Assembly (NCBI GenBank): GCA_031430875.1 | Contig: JANPCI010000104.1 | Location: forward strand, 1-31,234 | Length of the DNA: 31,234 nucleotides | Origin: Sva-07 sp031430875 | GTDB taxonomy: Bacteria; Actinomycetota; Acidimicrobiia; Acidimicrobiales; Ilumatobacteraceae | Reading direction: 5' to 3' | Shown: positions 8,021 to 15,755 of the stretch, one piece after another | Layout of the letters: the number at the start of each line of letters is the position of its first letter | Numbering within the stretch: the first letter of the stretch is position 1 | Position numbers and translations under genes: made by a program | The notes under the pieces: model-generated | Databases searched by the model: none | Seen by the model: the letters and a program-made list of their open reading frames with translations, nothing else | What the model was told of the DNA's origin: nothing

Positions 8021-9169
8021 ATGTTTGAGATCCCTGCCGCGCTGTTGTCATGGTTCTACGGCCTGACCAACAGCTACACCATCGCCATTGCCCTCATCGC
8101 CGTGGTCGTCATGGCGATCACGACCCCACTGACACTCAAGAGCACCAAGGGAATGCTCGAAATGCAGCGGCTGGCTCCCGAGATGCGCAAGTTGCAGAAC
8201 GAGTATCGCAACGACCGCACGAAGCTCAACGAAGAGATGATGAAGCTCTACCAAGAGCACAAGGTCAACCCCATGGCGTCGTGTCTCCCGTTGGTCGCGC
8301 AGATGCCGGTCTTCATCATCATGTTCCGGATCCTTCGTGGCCTCACGTACGCGCCCCGTGGTTCTGCCCGGCCGATCTCCGATGCGGTGTGGGGCGCATT
8401 CGAGCGTCCTGAAGAGGTTCTCAACCCAGGATTCATTCCCCGTTATCTGTCGCTCGACTCGGCCCTGTACCAATCGCTGTTCGGCAAGTACGAGATGATG
8501 TCGTTCTGGCTCGACCTGTCGAAGTCGGCAGCCATCGAGATCAGCAACGGCTTCGTGGCGGCGTTGCCCTACGTGCTGCTTGTCGTGGTGCTCGGTGCGT
8601 TGTACTTCGTCCAACAGCGCATGGTCGCGGCTCGTGCATCGATCAGCCCGACCATGTCGGCAAGTCAACAGAAGCTGATGCAGTATCTGCCTGTCTTCTT
8701 TGCCATCTTCCAGATCTTCTTTCTCTCCGCACTGGTCGTCTACTACATCTTCCAGACGCTGCTGCGTATCGCCCAGCAGGCCTACATCACCCGTGCCTTC
8801 TACGGCCACGACGAGTCACTCGGTCGCCAGGCCCAACGCGCCGGCGAGGAGGCTCGCGAAGAGGCCAAGAAGAACGGCGAGACCGGCGGCATCTTCTCCC
8901 AGGCCAAACGAGACCTGGGTACCGGTTCCTCGCCGAAGTCTTCGAAGCCGTCGACATCGAAGCCGTCGACATCGAAGCAGGACACCACACCGGCAACGAG
9001 CAAAGACGTGACAAGCAAGCGCGTCACGCCGCCCAAGGACCGTCCGACACCGTCAGCCAACGCGAAGGGCCGTCCGACACCGTCGCGCCAGCAAGCCGAG
9101 GCAGAACGCGCGAAGGCAGCCAAGGCGGCCAAGTCGTCACGCCCCAAGCCCACCAAGAAGTCGAACTGA
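8021..9169 (+). CDS. yidC: Membrane protein insertase YidC (Oxa1 family)
   Basis: Insertase for inner-membrane proteins, alone or with SecYEG; 382 residues. Hydrophobic segments near 11-37, 95-110, 180-200 and 220-245, with the cytoplasmic hairpin rich in charged residues (QRLAPEMRKLQNEYRND, about 45-61) and the Oxa1 motif NPMASCLPLVAQMPVFI (85-101). The Gram-positive short form without the large periplasmic domain. The last ~120 residues are a hydrophilic Lys/Ser/Thr/Pro-rich tail with short repeats, likely to contact ribosomes by charge; that is inference. ATG at 8021, three bases after yidD. Confidence 0.95.
   Translation: MFEIPAALLSWFYGLTNSYTIAIALIAVVVMAITTPLTLKSTKGMLEMQRLAPEMRKLQNEYRNDRTKLNEEMMKLYQEHKVNPMASCLPLVAQMPVFIIMFRILRGLTYAPRGSARPISDAVWGAFERPEEVLNPGFIPRYLSLDSALYQSLFGKYEMMSFWLDLSKSAAIEISNGFVAALPYVLLVVVLGALYFVQQRMVAARASISPTMSASQQKLMQYLPVFFAIFQIFFLSALVVYYIFQTLLRIAQQAYITRAFYGHDESLGRQAQRAGEEAREEAKKNGETGGIFSQAKRDLGTGSSPKSSKPSTSKPSTSKQDTTPATSKDVTSKRVTPPKDRPTPSANAKGRPTPSRQQAEAERAKAAKAAKSSRPKPTKKSN
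8942..8971 (+). repeat. Tandem 15-bp repeat inside yidC
   Basis: Two exact copies of TCGAAGCCGTCGACA (8942-8956 and 8957-8971), followed by a partial third copy, encoding repeated SKPST in the C-terminal tail. A second imperfect repeat, AAGG(A/G)CCGTCCGACACCGTC, occurs twice between about 9038 and 9084. Such in-frame repeats usually vary in copy number between strains. Confidence 0.8.
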
Positions 9170-9226
9170 CGCCCCCCGGCGGCGCTGTCGTAGACACCAC
9201 TGCCCGTATGAGAAAGTGAATGAACC

Positions 9227-10183
9227 ATGGAGTGGGTAGAAACCACCGCGAAGACTCTCGATGCGGCCCGCGAGGCAGCCCTCGATCAGCTCGGCGTTGC
9301 AGCCGATGAAGCAGAGTTCGACGTGATCGAGGAGCCCCGTCCCGGGCTGTTCGGTCGAGTTCGAGGCGAGGCACGTCTGCGGGCACGAGTACGCCCCACT
9401 CAGGTGCGTCCGAAGCAGGAGCGTCGACGGCGAGGCCGCTCCGACGCCGCAGCCGGATCGTCGGACAACGAGTCGTCGACCACAGCTTCGGCAAAGTCGA
9501 CGACCCCGAAGTCGACCACCGCTAAGTCGCCCACGAAAGCATCGACGAAGACGGCGACAACATCATCAGTGAACAACGACGAGTCCGCTGCGCTGGGCGA
9601 TGCCGCCGCCGCAACAACATCGCCGTCCGACAACTCGACGTCGCAGCGTGCGCGTCGACGTACCACCACCAGCAAGCGCAACGAGGAGTCCACGATGACC
9701 AATGACGAGCGACCCGAGTCCACGGTGACCCCCGACGAAGTGGGGGCGGCCGCCGTAGCGTTCATGGAGGGTTTGACGACGGCACTTGGTGCTGACGCGG
9801 CCGTGGCGGTCAAGGTCGACGGGATCGAACTCGATGTGACCGTGACGGGAACTGAACTGGGCCTCCTCGTCGGCCCGGGCGGCCGGACTCTCAATGCCGT
9901 GCAAGATCTCGCTCGCGTTGCCGCACAGCGTCGTCTCGGTGACCACGAGACTCGCTTGCGTGTTGACGTAGCGGGTTACCGCGAACGCCGCGAAGCAGCC
10001 CTGGGTTCCTTCGCGCGCGATGTGGCTGATCAGGTGCTCTCGTCGGGGACCGCACGCTCGCTGGAGCCGATGACATCCGCCGACCGTAAGGTCGTACACG
10101 ATGTTCTCAATGAGATCGAGGGTGTCACCACACGGTCGGTGGGCGAAGACCCCGATCGCCGCATCATCGTCGATCCGGCCTGA
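9227..10183 (+). CDS. khpB: RNA-binding protein KhpB (Jag), Jag-N/KH/R3H
   Basis: 318 residues. The Jag-N domain (1-52) starts MEWVETTAKTLDAA and includes EEPRPGLFGRVRGEARL (about 36-52). A ~100-residue Ser/Thr/Ala/Lys linker (60-160) follows, then a KH domain around residues 165-235 with the loop VGPGGRTLNAVQ, and an R3H domain (about 240-305) with RKVVH. KhpB binds RNA with KhpA and is tied to cell division and elongation in Gram-positives; here function is by family. The GxxG loop of the KH domain is GPGG, without the basic residue normally seen. ATG 9227 has no strong ribosome site. Sits between yidC and rsmG as in most Actinobacteria. Confidence 0.9.
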   Translation: MEWVETTAKTLDAAREAALDQLGVAADEAEFDVIEEPRPGLFGRVRGEARLRARVRPTQVRPKQERRRRGRSDAAAGSSDNESSTTASAKSTTPKSTTAKSPTKASTKTATTSSVNNDESAALGDAAAATTSPSDNSTSQRARRRTTTSKRNEESTMTNDERPESTVTPDEVGAAAVAFMEGLTTALGADAAVAVKVDGIELDVTVTGTELGLLVGPGGRTLNAVQDLARVAAQRRLGDHETRLRVDVAGYRERREAALGSFARDVADQVLSSGTARSLEPMTSADRKVVHDVLNEIEGVTTRSVGEDPDRRIIVDPA

Positions 10184-10210
10184 GCCGTCACCAGTCCGAA
10201 TCGATGTCCG

Positions 10211-10768
10211 GTGGCTGACGGACTCGTCGATGCCCTGACGGAAGCCCAACACCTTGGGTTTCTCGGCGCACGTCCCATCACCGAGGTGATTGAACACGCC
10301 GGAGCATTCGTCGAGGCACTGAGTGAACTTTCGGCCAATGCGCGTGTCATCGATCTTGGCTCCGGCGGCGGTGTGCCGGGCCTCGTGATAGCCGCTGACC
10401 GCCCGGACCTGTACGTGACACTGCTCGATCGGCGCACGAAGCGCACCGACTTCCTCGAACGGAGCGTTCGCCGATTGGGTTGGAGTGAACGCGTCTCGGT
10501 CCTCGGCGTGGATGTCGCCGCGTTCAGCCCGGATTCGTTGTTCGATGCTGCCGTGGCCCGTGGTTTCGGCCCGCCCGCCGACACCCTGGCAGTTGCTGCC
10601 CGTCTGGTTCGGGTCGGTGGTCGCGTGGTGATCAGTGAGCCCCCGACAGGTGATCGTTGGGAGGATGATGTGATGGCCCGTGCCGGTGTCGAACGTGTCT
10701 CCGGTCCCCTCAGCCGCGTCGCGGTCTTCGTTCGAACGGGTGAGATTGCCGGCCACCCGTTGCAGTGA
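10211..10768 (+). CDS. rsmG: 16S rRNA methyltransferase RsmG-like (GidB)
   Basis: 185 residues, shorter than most RsmG (about 200-240). The SAM-binding motif is VIDLGSGGGVPGLVIA (46-61), followed by LLDRRTKRTDFLE at the usual RsmG acidic-loop place. RsmG normally methylates G527 of 16S rRNA N7. The family's upstream RH-x-x-S block is replaced by PITEVIEHA, and the late GGxLLxLKG segment reads GGRVVISEPP, so substrate specificity is less certain than position suggests. GTG at 10211, 27 nt after khpB; an ATG at 10204 is out of frame and stops at once. Followed by the parS sites. Confidence 0.75.
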   Translation: MADGLVDALTEAQHLGFLGARPITEVIEHAGAFVEALSELSANARVIDLGSGGGVPGLVIAADRPDLYVTLLDRRTKRTDFLERSVRRLGWSERVSVLGVDVAAFSPDSLFDAAVARGFGPPADTLAVAARLVRVGGRVVISEPPTGDRWEDDVMARAGVERVSGPLSRVAVFVRTGEIAGHPLQ

Positions 10769-10807
10769 GCCGGCGCGAGCGATCCCTGTCTCAGCGGGTC
10801 CCTGGAT

Positions 10808-10823
10808 TGTTTCACGTGGCACA
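10808..10823. promoter_or_regulatory. parS-like centromere site (14/16)
   Basis: TGTTTCACGTGGCACA. It differs from the ParB-binding consensus TGTTNCACGTGAAACA at two positions in the right half. It lies 32 nt before a perfect site and upstream of parA. Confidence 0.75.
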
Positions 10824-10854
10824 TCCCGACGATTCACTCCAGACGTCGCGCGGC

Positions 10855-10870
10855 TGTTTCACGTGAAACA
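10855..10870. promoter_or_regulatory. Perfect parS centromere site
   Basis: TGTTTCACGTGAAACA, an exact 16-bp palindrome matching the conserved bacterial parS. ParB should load here and spread; ParA then moves the origin region. It is 100 nt upstream of parA and could also let ParB influence parAB transcription. Confidence 0.95.
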
Positions 10871-10969
10871 TGAGCGCAAATGCTTGTGTCGCGACGGCAG
10901 GTACGGCAGAGTGTGCACATCCCGCCGCTGGAGCCCACATCCCACGGCACGTCCCCACTGGAGTTTTTT

Positions 10970-11830
10970 GTGTCGGATCATGACGCCCCGGCGTCCGTTT
11001 CCCCGGAGCAGCCCATTGACCCTGGCGTCTCCGGATCATCATTGACGGTTCGCGACCGGCATCCGTTGCCGCGGATCATCGCGCTGGCGAATCAGAAAGG
11101 CGGAGTCGGTAAGACGACGACGACCGTGAATCTCGGTGCGGCGCTCGCCGACATGGGATTGCGTACCCTGATCATCGACCTCGATCCGCAAGGCAACGCG
11201 TCGACGGGCCTCGGCATCGAGAATCGCGGTCTCGAGCTCTCGATGTACCACGTGTTGATGCATGAAGAACCACTCGAGAATGTTGTCGAGCCGACCGACG
11301 TGCGCAACTTGTTCGTTGCGCCCGCATCCCTCGACCTGGCGGGTGCGGAGATCGAGCTGGTTCCAGCATTCAGCCGTGAGCAGCGTCTCAAACGGGCGAT
11401 CGACGCCGTGCTCGACGACTACGACTACGTGCTGATCGACTGTCCCCCGTCGCTGGGACTACTCACCGTGAATGGCCTCGCTGCAGCCAGTGAGGTGATG
11501 GTTCCGATCCAGTGCGAGTACTACGCACTCGAAGGGCTTGGCCAGTTGCTCCGCAACGTCGACTTGGTCAAGCGCAACCTCAACCCGACGCTGGATGTCA
11601 GTACGATTCTGTGCGTGATGTACGACGCTCGGACCAAGTTGTCCAGCCAAGTCGTGAGCGAAGTGCGCGAGCACTTCGGTGACAAGGTGCTCAAATCGGT
11701 GATTCCGCGGTCGGTTCGGTTGTCCGAGGCGCCGTCGTTCGGTCAGCCGATCACCACGTTCGACCCCACCTCGCGAGGCGCGATTGCCTACCGAGATGCA
11801 GCACGGGAGGTGCACAATGGCTCGATCTAG
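10970..11830 (+). CDS. parA: Chromosome partitioning ATPase ParA
   Basis: 286-residue Walker-type ATPase that, with ParB bound to parS, segregates replication origins. Deviant Walker A KGGVGKTTT (43-51) with the signature Lys43, DLDPQGN (71-77), and YVLIDCPPSLGLLT in the middle. The first ~32 residues are a non-conserved acidic extension. Start is GTG 10970, six T residues after CTGGAG; the frame is open to 10880 but that part lies over the untranslated leader near parS. Its 3' end overlaps parB by 14 nt. Confidence 0.96.
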   Translation: MSDHDAPASVSPEQPIDPGVSGSSLTVRDRHPLPRIIALANQKGGVGKTTTTVNLGAALADMGLRTLIIDLDPQGNASTGLGIENRGLELSMYHVLMHEEPLENVVEPTDVRNLFVAPASLDLAGAEIELVPAFSREQRLKRAIDAVLDDYDYVLIDCPPSLGLLTVNGLAAASEVMVPIQCEYYALEGLGQLLRNVDLVKRNLNPTLDVSTILCVMYDARTKLSSQVVSEVREHFGDKVLKSVIPRSVRLSEAPSFGQPITTFDPTSRGAIAYRDAAREVHNGSI

Positions 11831-12725
11831 CGGTCTCGGCAAGGGCTTGAGTTCGATCATTCCTTCGGCTGAACGGCCAGACGTTGATGTTGGTGCGGTG
11901 GCGGCGGTCTTGGCGGACATCCCAATCACGGCAATCACCCCGAATCCTCATCAGCCGCGCGTGCTGTTCGACGAGGAGAGCCTGAGCGAGTTGACGGCAT
12001 CGATTGCCGAGATGGGCGTGCTCCAGCCGATCCTCATCCGGCCCCTCGACGAGAGCACGTATGAGCTGATTGCCGGAGAACGCCGGTGGCGAGCTGCGCA
12101 GCGAGCGGGGCTGACCACCATTCCCGCGGTGATTCGTGTGACCGACGATGTGAGCTCGGTCGAGCAGGCGTTGGTCGAGAACCTGCACCGCCAGGACCTC
12201 ACCGCGCTCGAGGAATCGGCTGCCTATCAGCAGTTGATCGACGACTTCGGACTCACACACGATCAGGTGTCGTCTCGAGTGGGCAAGAGTCGCTCGGCAA
12301 TCACCAACAGCTTGCGGCTCCTGGGACTCCCACCCGCCGTGCAGCGTCTGCTTGCCGACGGGCAGTTGTCGGCTGGGCACGCGCGGGCACTCCTGGGGAC
12401 TCCCGACCGGTCACGCCAGGAGTCGCTCGCTCGTGAGGCAGTCGCCGGTGGTTGGTCGGTCCGTATGGTCGAAGATGCGGTGCGGCGCGATGGCAATCCG
12501 GAGATTCCTCCCGCACCAGATCGATCGAGCACCTCGATCGACGGTGCCGGGCTGACGCCGGCCACCAAGCTGCGCCCCCCCGGGCTCTTGGAACTCGAGA
12601 ACCTGCTGGCGGAGCATCTCGAGACACGCGTAAGCGTGCAGTTGTCGGCCAAGCGAGGTCGCGTGAGCATCGACTTCGCCGATCTGGAAGACCTCGAGCG
12701 GATCTACCGCGTCATTGCTGGCTGA
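11817..12725 (+). CDS. parB: Chromosome partitioning CTPase ParB
   Basis: 302 residues. N-terminal ParA-interaction segment with GLGKGLSSII (6-15), CTP-binding/ParB-N domain with HQPR (45-48), GERRWRAA (87-94) and ENLHRQDL (121-128), a helix-turn-helix around 145-168 (THDQVSSRVGKSRSAITN) that reads parS, and a C-terminal dimerisation domain. ATG 11817 lies inside the parA end with GGGAGG five bases upstream. Two parS-like sites about 1 kb upstream are the expected targets. Confidence 0.96.
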   Translation: MARSSGLGKGLSSIIPSAERPDVDVGAVAAVLADIPITAITPNPHQPRVLFDEESLSELTASIAEMGVLQPILIRPLDESTYELIAGERRWRAAQRAGLTTIPAVIRVTDDVSSVEQALVENLHRQDLTALEESAAYQQLIDDFGLTHDQVSSRVGKSRSAITNSLRLLGLPPAVQRLLADGQLSAGHARALLGTPDRSRQESLAREAVAGGWSVRMVEDAVRRDGNPEIPPAPDRSSTSIDGAGLTPATKLRPPGLLELENLLAEHLETRVSVQLSAKRGRVSIDFADLEDLERIYRVIAG

Positions 12726-12740
12726 ACCGACCTCGACCAT

Positions 12741-12766
12741 GACCTGAGTATGTTCATCCTCAGGTC
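12741..12766 (+). terminator. Hairpin after parB, possible terminator
   Basis: GACCTGAG at 12741-12748 pairs perfectly with CTCAGGTC at 12759-12766, with a 10-nt loop. It starts 15 nt after the parB stop. There is no T tract, as is common in high-GC Actinobacteria, so it may slow or end transcription between the convergent parB and cwlM-like genes. Confidence 0.5.
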
Positions 12767-12888
12767 GCGCGTGAGAGTAGGTCGATGACCAACATGAACG
12801 CGAAGCGTCACGGCCATGCACCGTTCACCCGGTGTTCACCCACTCTTGGTGGTCATCTGCTCAACGTCTGGTCGAGACAAACCCACAA

Positions 12889-12913
12889 GCTGTGCACACT
12901 TCTGTGGATAACC
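12889..12913. promoter_or_regulatory. DnaA box (TTATCCACA) in the parB/cwlM-like convergent gap
   Basis: 12903-12911 is TGTGGATAA, the exact reverse complement of TTATCCACA. The adjacent TGTGCACA at 12891-12898 is a palindrome that resembles a weaker box. They lie between two convergent genes, so a promoter role is unlikely; titration of DnaA or an origin-linked role is possible. The rest of 12726-12949 shows only the hairpin at 12741. Confidence 0.55.
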
Positions 12914-12949
12914 CCGATGGGGAGCGTCAGGTGGCCCCGCAGCACCTGA

Positions 12950-13954
12950 CTAGGACGGTTCGGGTGATTCGGGGCGGCGATCGGTCATCGGTGACGAGGC
13001 CCAGGCAACAATGGCCGCGACCAGCGCATCTGCGATGGCGTCGGTCGCGTCGACGACCTCGCGTACCGGTCCGAGCGAACACAGCACGGCCGGCATCCGG
13101 GTTTCACGAAGGACCGCCAACCGCATGCCACGCAACTCTGGCGCAACGGTGAGTACGTGCTGTAAGCGTTCGGCAGCACGTGAGGCCAGCGTGCGACCTC
13201 CGACCGATTCGAACGTTGGTACGCCAAAGTAGGAGACGACCGAACGTTCATCCGATCGTGCCTCGAATCCGATGTACAGGTTGGCGCCGAAACGGTTCGC
13301 CGCGGCTGCGTGGGCACTCGCCTCGTATTCGTCGGTCGAGATGACCGTGGCGCCGGCGTCGCGTAGGGCACGAGCCAATGATCGGCTGATCGAGCTGAGT
13401 CCGCCGAACTGACCCACGACGATCCGCAGGCTGCCCAACGACGCGTGCGCAGTCATCGGCTCGTTCTCGCGTACAACGGCAACACCGGGCCCGGTGCCGC
13501 TCTGGCGGCTGACGAGTTCGAGCATTCGCACGGTGTGGACGCCGCACCTACCGTCGACCACGAGACCGGAATTGCGTTGGAAATCCTCGAGCGCACGCAC
13601 CGTGGCGGGCCCCATGATGCCATCGGGCCGCCCGCAGTCGAATCCGAGGTGATTCAGCGCGGTCTGGAGCGCGTTGACATCATCACCGCGCTGCTGCGGG
13701 GCCGCGAGCAGGAGCAGACGGTCGCCGAGTGAGAATCCCGCCTCGACGAGTGTCAACCACGTTGGTTCGTCGCAGGTTGCGCTGACGTGCAGGCCGCGTT
13801 GGCGCTGAAACGTGGAGATGGCCGCTCGCGTCGACTCACCGAAAACGCCGGACGCGTCACCGGGGGATGGGAATCCGGCGGCGCCAAGGCGACGTTGGAG
13901 GTCGCGAACTGCTTCTCCACGCTGACCTTCGATCAGCGGGAGCAGGTTCTTCAG
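12950..13954 (-). CDS. CwlM-like protein: two peptidoglycan-binding domains plus degenerate amidase_3 fold
   Basis: 334 residues as annotated here. Canonical start codons allow only a TTG at 13756, which would cut off an obvious peptidoglycan-binding domain; the same frame continues upstream to a CTG at 13954 that overlaps the trxA stop (CTGA) and gives MKNLLPLIEGQRGEAVRDLQ. PG-binding repeats lie at about 12-55 and 83-146. Residues 170-321 align by pattern with amidase_3, but the zinc and catalytic ligands are gone: the PGHGG region reads VVGQFGG (179-185), the IHxN region GFEARS (229-234) and the VELGF region LCSLGPV (291-297). There is no signal peptide. In M. tuberculosis the gene at this place is cwlM (Rv3915), a cytoplasmic regulator of MurA controlled by phosphorylation; a similar regulatory role is inferred. 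Confidence 0.75.
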   Translation of the reverse strand: MKNLLPLIEGQRGEAVRDLQRRLGAAGFPSPGDASGVFGESTRAAISTFQRQRGLHVSATCDEPTWLTLVEAGFSLGDRLLLLAAPQQRGDDVNALQTALNHLGFDCGRPDGIMGPATVRALEDFQRNSGLVVDGRCGVHTVRMLELVSRQSGTGPGVAVVRENEPMTAHASLGSLRIVVGQFGGLSSISRSLARALRDAGATVISTDEYEASAHAAAANRFGANLYIGFEARSDERSVVSYFGVPTFESVGGRTLASRAAERLQHVLTVAPELRGMRLAVLRETRMPAVLCSLGPVREVVDATDAIADALVAAIVAWASSPMTDRRPESPEPS

Positions 13955-14289
13955 GGTGTGGTCGTGAGGAATTCGTCGAGCTCCTGGAGCAGGGTGCCCT
14001 TGCTCTTGGCGCCGACGAGGCGCTTGGCCACTTCACCACCGGAGAACACGAGCAGCGTCGGAATGCTCATCACGTTGTATCGCATGGCGAGGTCGGGATT
14101 GTCATCGACGTTGATTTTGGCAACGGTGAGTTGATCAGCCCGCTCGCCAGCAATCTCCTCGAGAATCGGGGCGATCTGCTTGCACGGTCCACACCATTCG
14201 GCCCAGAAATCGACGATGACCGGCTTGTCGGAGCCGATGATGGTCTCGTCGAAGGTGTTGGTTGACAGATTCACGATGCCGTTGGCCAT
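13951..14289 (-). CDS. trxA: Thioredoxin
   Basis: 112-residue thioredoxin; reduces protein disulfides using electrons from the reductase encoded just upstream. The active site is WAEWCGPCKQIAP (about 31-43), and the cis-proline segment MSIPTLLVF is present. ATG 14289 has AAGGA seven bases upstream; the open frame to 14523 is unrelated sequence. Its stop codon overlaps the proposed CTG start of the CwlM-like gene. Lies 103 nt after trxB, with a weak hairpin (GCTGG/CCAGC at 14307-14322) between them. Confidence 0.97.
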   Translation of the reverse strand: MANGIVNLSTNTFDETIIGSDKPVIVDFWAEWCGPCKQIAPILEEIAGERADQLTVAKINVDDNPDLAMRYNVMSIPTLLVFSGGEVAKRLVGAKSKGTLLQELDEFLTTTP

Positions 14290-14392
14290 GGGTTGTCCTT
14301 TCAGGGGCTGGCAGTCACCAGCTGAAGTGGGAACAACCGCCAAGTGACCCGGAGCATTCCCAATACTGGTGCCGACCTGCCTGGAGCGTCGC

Positions 14393-15346
14393 TCAGTGAT
14401 GGACGGTGGCCTCGAGCCAACGCTCGGCATCGATGGCCGCCATACATCCGGACCCGGCCGCCGTGATCGCCTGGCGGTAGACGTCGTCTTGCACATCGCC
14501 GCATGCGAACACGCCGTCCACATCGGTGTACGACGAATCGTGCTTGGTCACCAGGTACCCCGTTGTACGGTCCATGTCGAGCTGATCGATGAACAGATCG
14601 GTGTTCGGCCGGTGTCCGATCGCCACGAACAATCCGGTGACCGGCAGTGTCGAGACAGAACCGTCGAGCGTGCTCGTGACTTCTACGCCGCTCACCGTCG
14701 TCTCACCGAGGATCTCGGTGACCTGCGAGTTCCACAGGAACTCGATCTTCGGGTTGGCAACCGCGCGATCTTGCATGATTTTCGAGGCGCGTAATTCGTC
14801 GCGGCGATGGATGATGGTGACCTTGGAGGCGAACTTCGTGAGAAACGTTGCTTCCTCGATGGCCGAATCGCCGCCGCCGACGACGGCAATTTCATGTCCG
14901 CGGAAGAAGAACCCGTCACAGGTGGCGCACGTCGACAGACCGTGGCCGATGAGTCGCTGTTCGGCCTCCAAACCGAGCATCAGCGACTGGGCGCCGGTGC
15001 TGACGATGACGGCGTTCGCCAGGTACTGGTCGTCACGGATCCAGATCCGGAAGGGACGCTCGGAGAAATCAACCTTCGTCACCTTCTCGGTGATGATCTC
15101 GGTACCGAACCTCATGGCCTGGGCGCGCATGTTGGCCATCAGGTCGGGGCCCATGATGCCGTCGGGGAAACCCGGAAAGTTCTCGACCTCGGTGGTCAGC
15201 ATCAGCTGTCCGCCGGGTTGGTCTCCGGAACTCGACGGTTCACCCTCGATGAGCAGCGGCGACAGGTTGGCTCGGGCGGTGTAGATGGCAGCGGTCAGGC
15301 CGGCAGGGCCCGATCCGATGATGATGACGTCACGGACGTCGGCCAT
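14393..15346 (-). CDS. trxB: Thioredoxin reductase (NADPH, FAD)
   Basis: 317-residue flavoprotein disulfide reductase. FAD motif GSGPAGLTAAIYTARA (about 12-27), redox pair CATCDG, NADPH motif GGGDSAIEEATFL, and the C-terminal FAD motif FACGDVQDDVYRQAITAAGSG (about 280-300, written here in part). ATG 15346 has AAGGAG five bases upstream, so the frame upstream to 15475 is not used. Works with the thioredoxin encoded next; the trxB-trxA-cwlM order is the same as in Mycobacterium. Confidence 0.97.
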   Translation of the reverse strand: MADVRDVIIIGSGPAGLTAAIYTARANLSPLLIEGEPSSSGDQPGGQLMLTTEVENFPGFPDGIMGPDLMANMRAQAMRFGTEIITEKVTKVDFSERPFRIWIRDDQYLANAVIVSTGAQSLMLGLEAEQRLIGHGLSTCATCDGFFFRGHEIAVVGGGDSAIEEATFLTKFASKVTIIHRRDELRASKIMQDRAVANPKIEFLWNSQVTEILGETTVSGVEVTSTLDGSVSTLPVTGLFVAIGHRPNTDLFIDQLDMDRTTGYLVTKHDSSYTDVDGVFACGDVQDDVYRQAITAAGSGCMAAIDAERWLEATVHH

Positions 15347-15387
15347 GAGGACTCCTTGAGTGCGTTGGGGGAGTGTTCGAGATGCAC

Positions 15388-15402
15388 GGCGGGGGCCCCG
15401 CC
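15388..15402. terminator. GC-rich palindrome between the small membrane protein gene and trxB
   Basis: GGCGGGGGCCCCGCC, seven complementary bases on each side of one base, so a realistic stem has about six pairs and three loop bases. It sits 9 nt downstream of the membrane-protein stop and 42 nt before trxB. No T run follows. Partial terminator or processing site is possible. Confidence 0.35.
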
Positions 15403-15410
15403 ACGATCGG

Positions 15411-15734
15411 TCAACTCGCGACAGTGTTGCGCTTCTTGAACAGCCACGCGCCGGCGATCGAGAAGACACCGCCAACGATGAAGTAACTCAGATAGACCGC
15501 CCGTTCCCAGTTGGTTGCCAGCTCCAGCAGCGACTGCAGTCCGCGCATCAACATCACGAGTGCAATGGTGAGTGCGAACGCCCCCACGATCAGAGCGATC
15601 AGACCGAAGACAACCCCCCGGGCAGCGTAGACCAGGTTCTGCGTCGTCTTCGACCGCACCGTGTCGATGAAGCTGACGACGATGTCGGTGGTCTCGGTGG
15701 CCCAGTTCGGATCGGTGAGCGGATTTGAGGGCAT
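15411..15734 (-). CDS. Small two-helix membrane protein, function unknown
   Basis: 107 residues. Two clear hydrophobic helices at about 40-64 (VVFGLIALIVGAFALTIALVML) and 80-99 (AVYLSYFIVGGVFSIAGAWLF), the first preceded by an amphipathic segment and the second followed by KKRN, so both termini are likely cytoplasmic. I do not recognise a named family with confidence. ATG 15734, 21 nt after the anti-sigma gene, so it probably shares its transcript and may be part of the envelope-stress group, or simply pass into trxB. Confidence 0.8.
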   Translation of the reverse strand: MPSNPLTDPNWATETTDIVVSFIDTVRSKTTQNLVYAARGVVFGLIALIVGAFALTIALVMLMRGLQSLLELATNWERAVYLSYFIVGGVFSIAGAWLFKKRNTVAS

Positions 15735-15755
15735 GTCGGCGAGGTTAGCCGCCGC

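Noticed and set aside
9566..10837. 423-codon open frame on the minus strand opposite khpB and rsmG
   Set aside because: Spans two well-supported plus-strand genes and has no domain; typical high-GC shadow.
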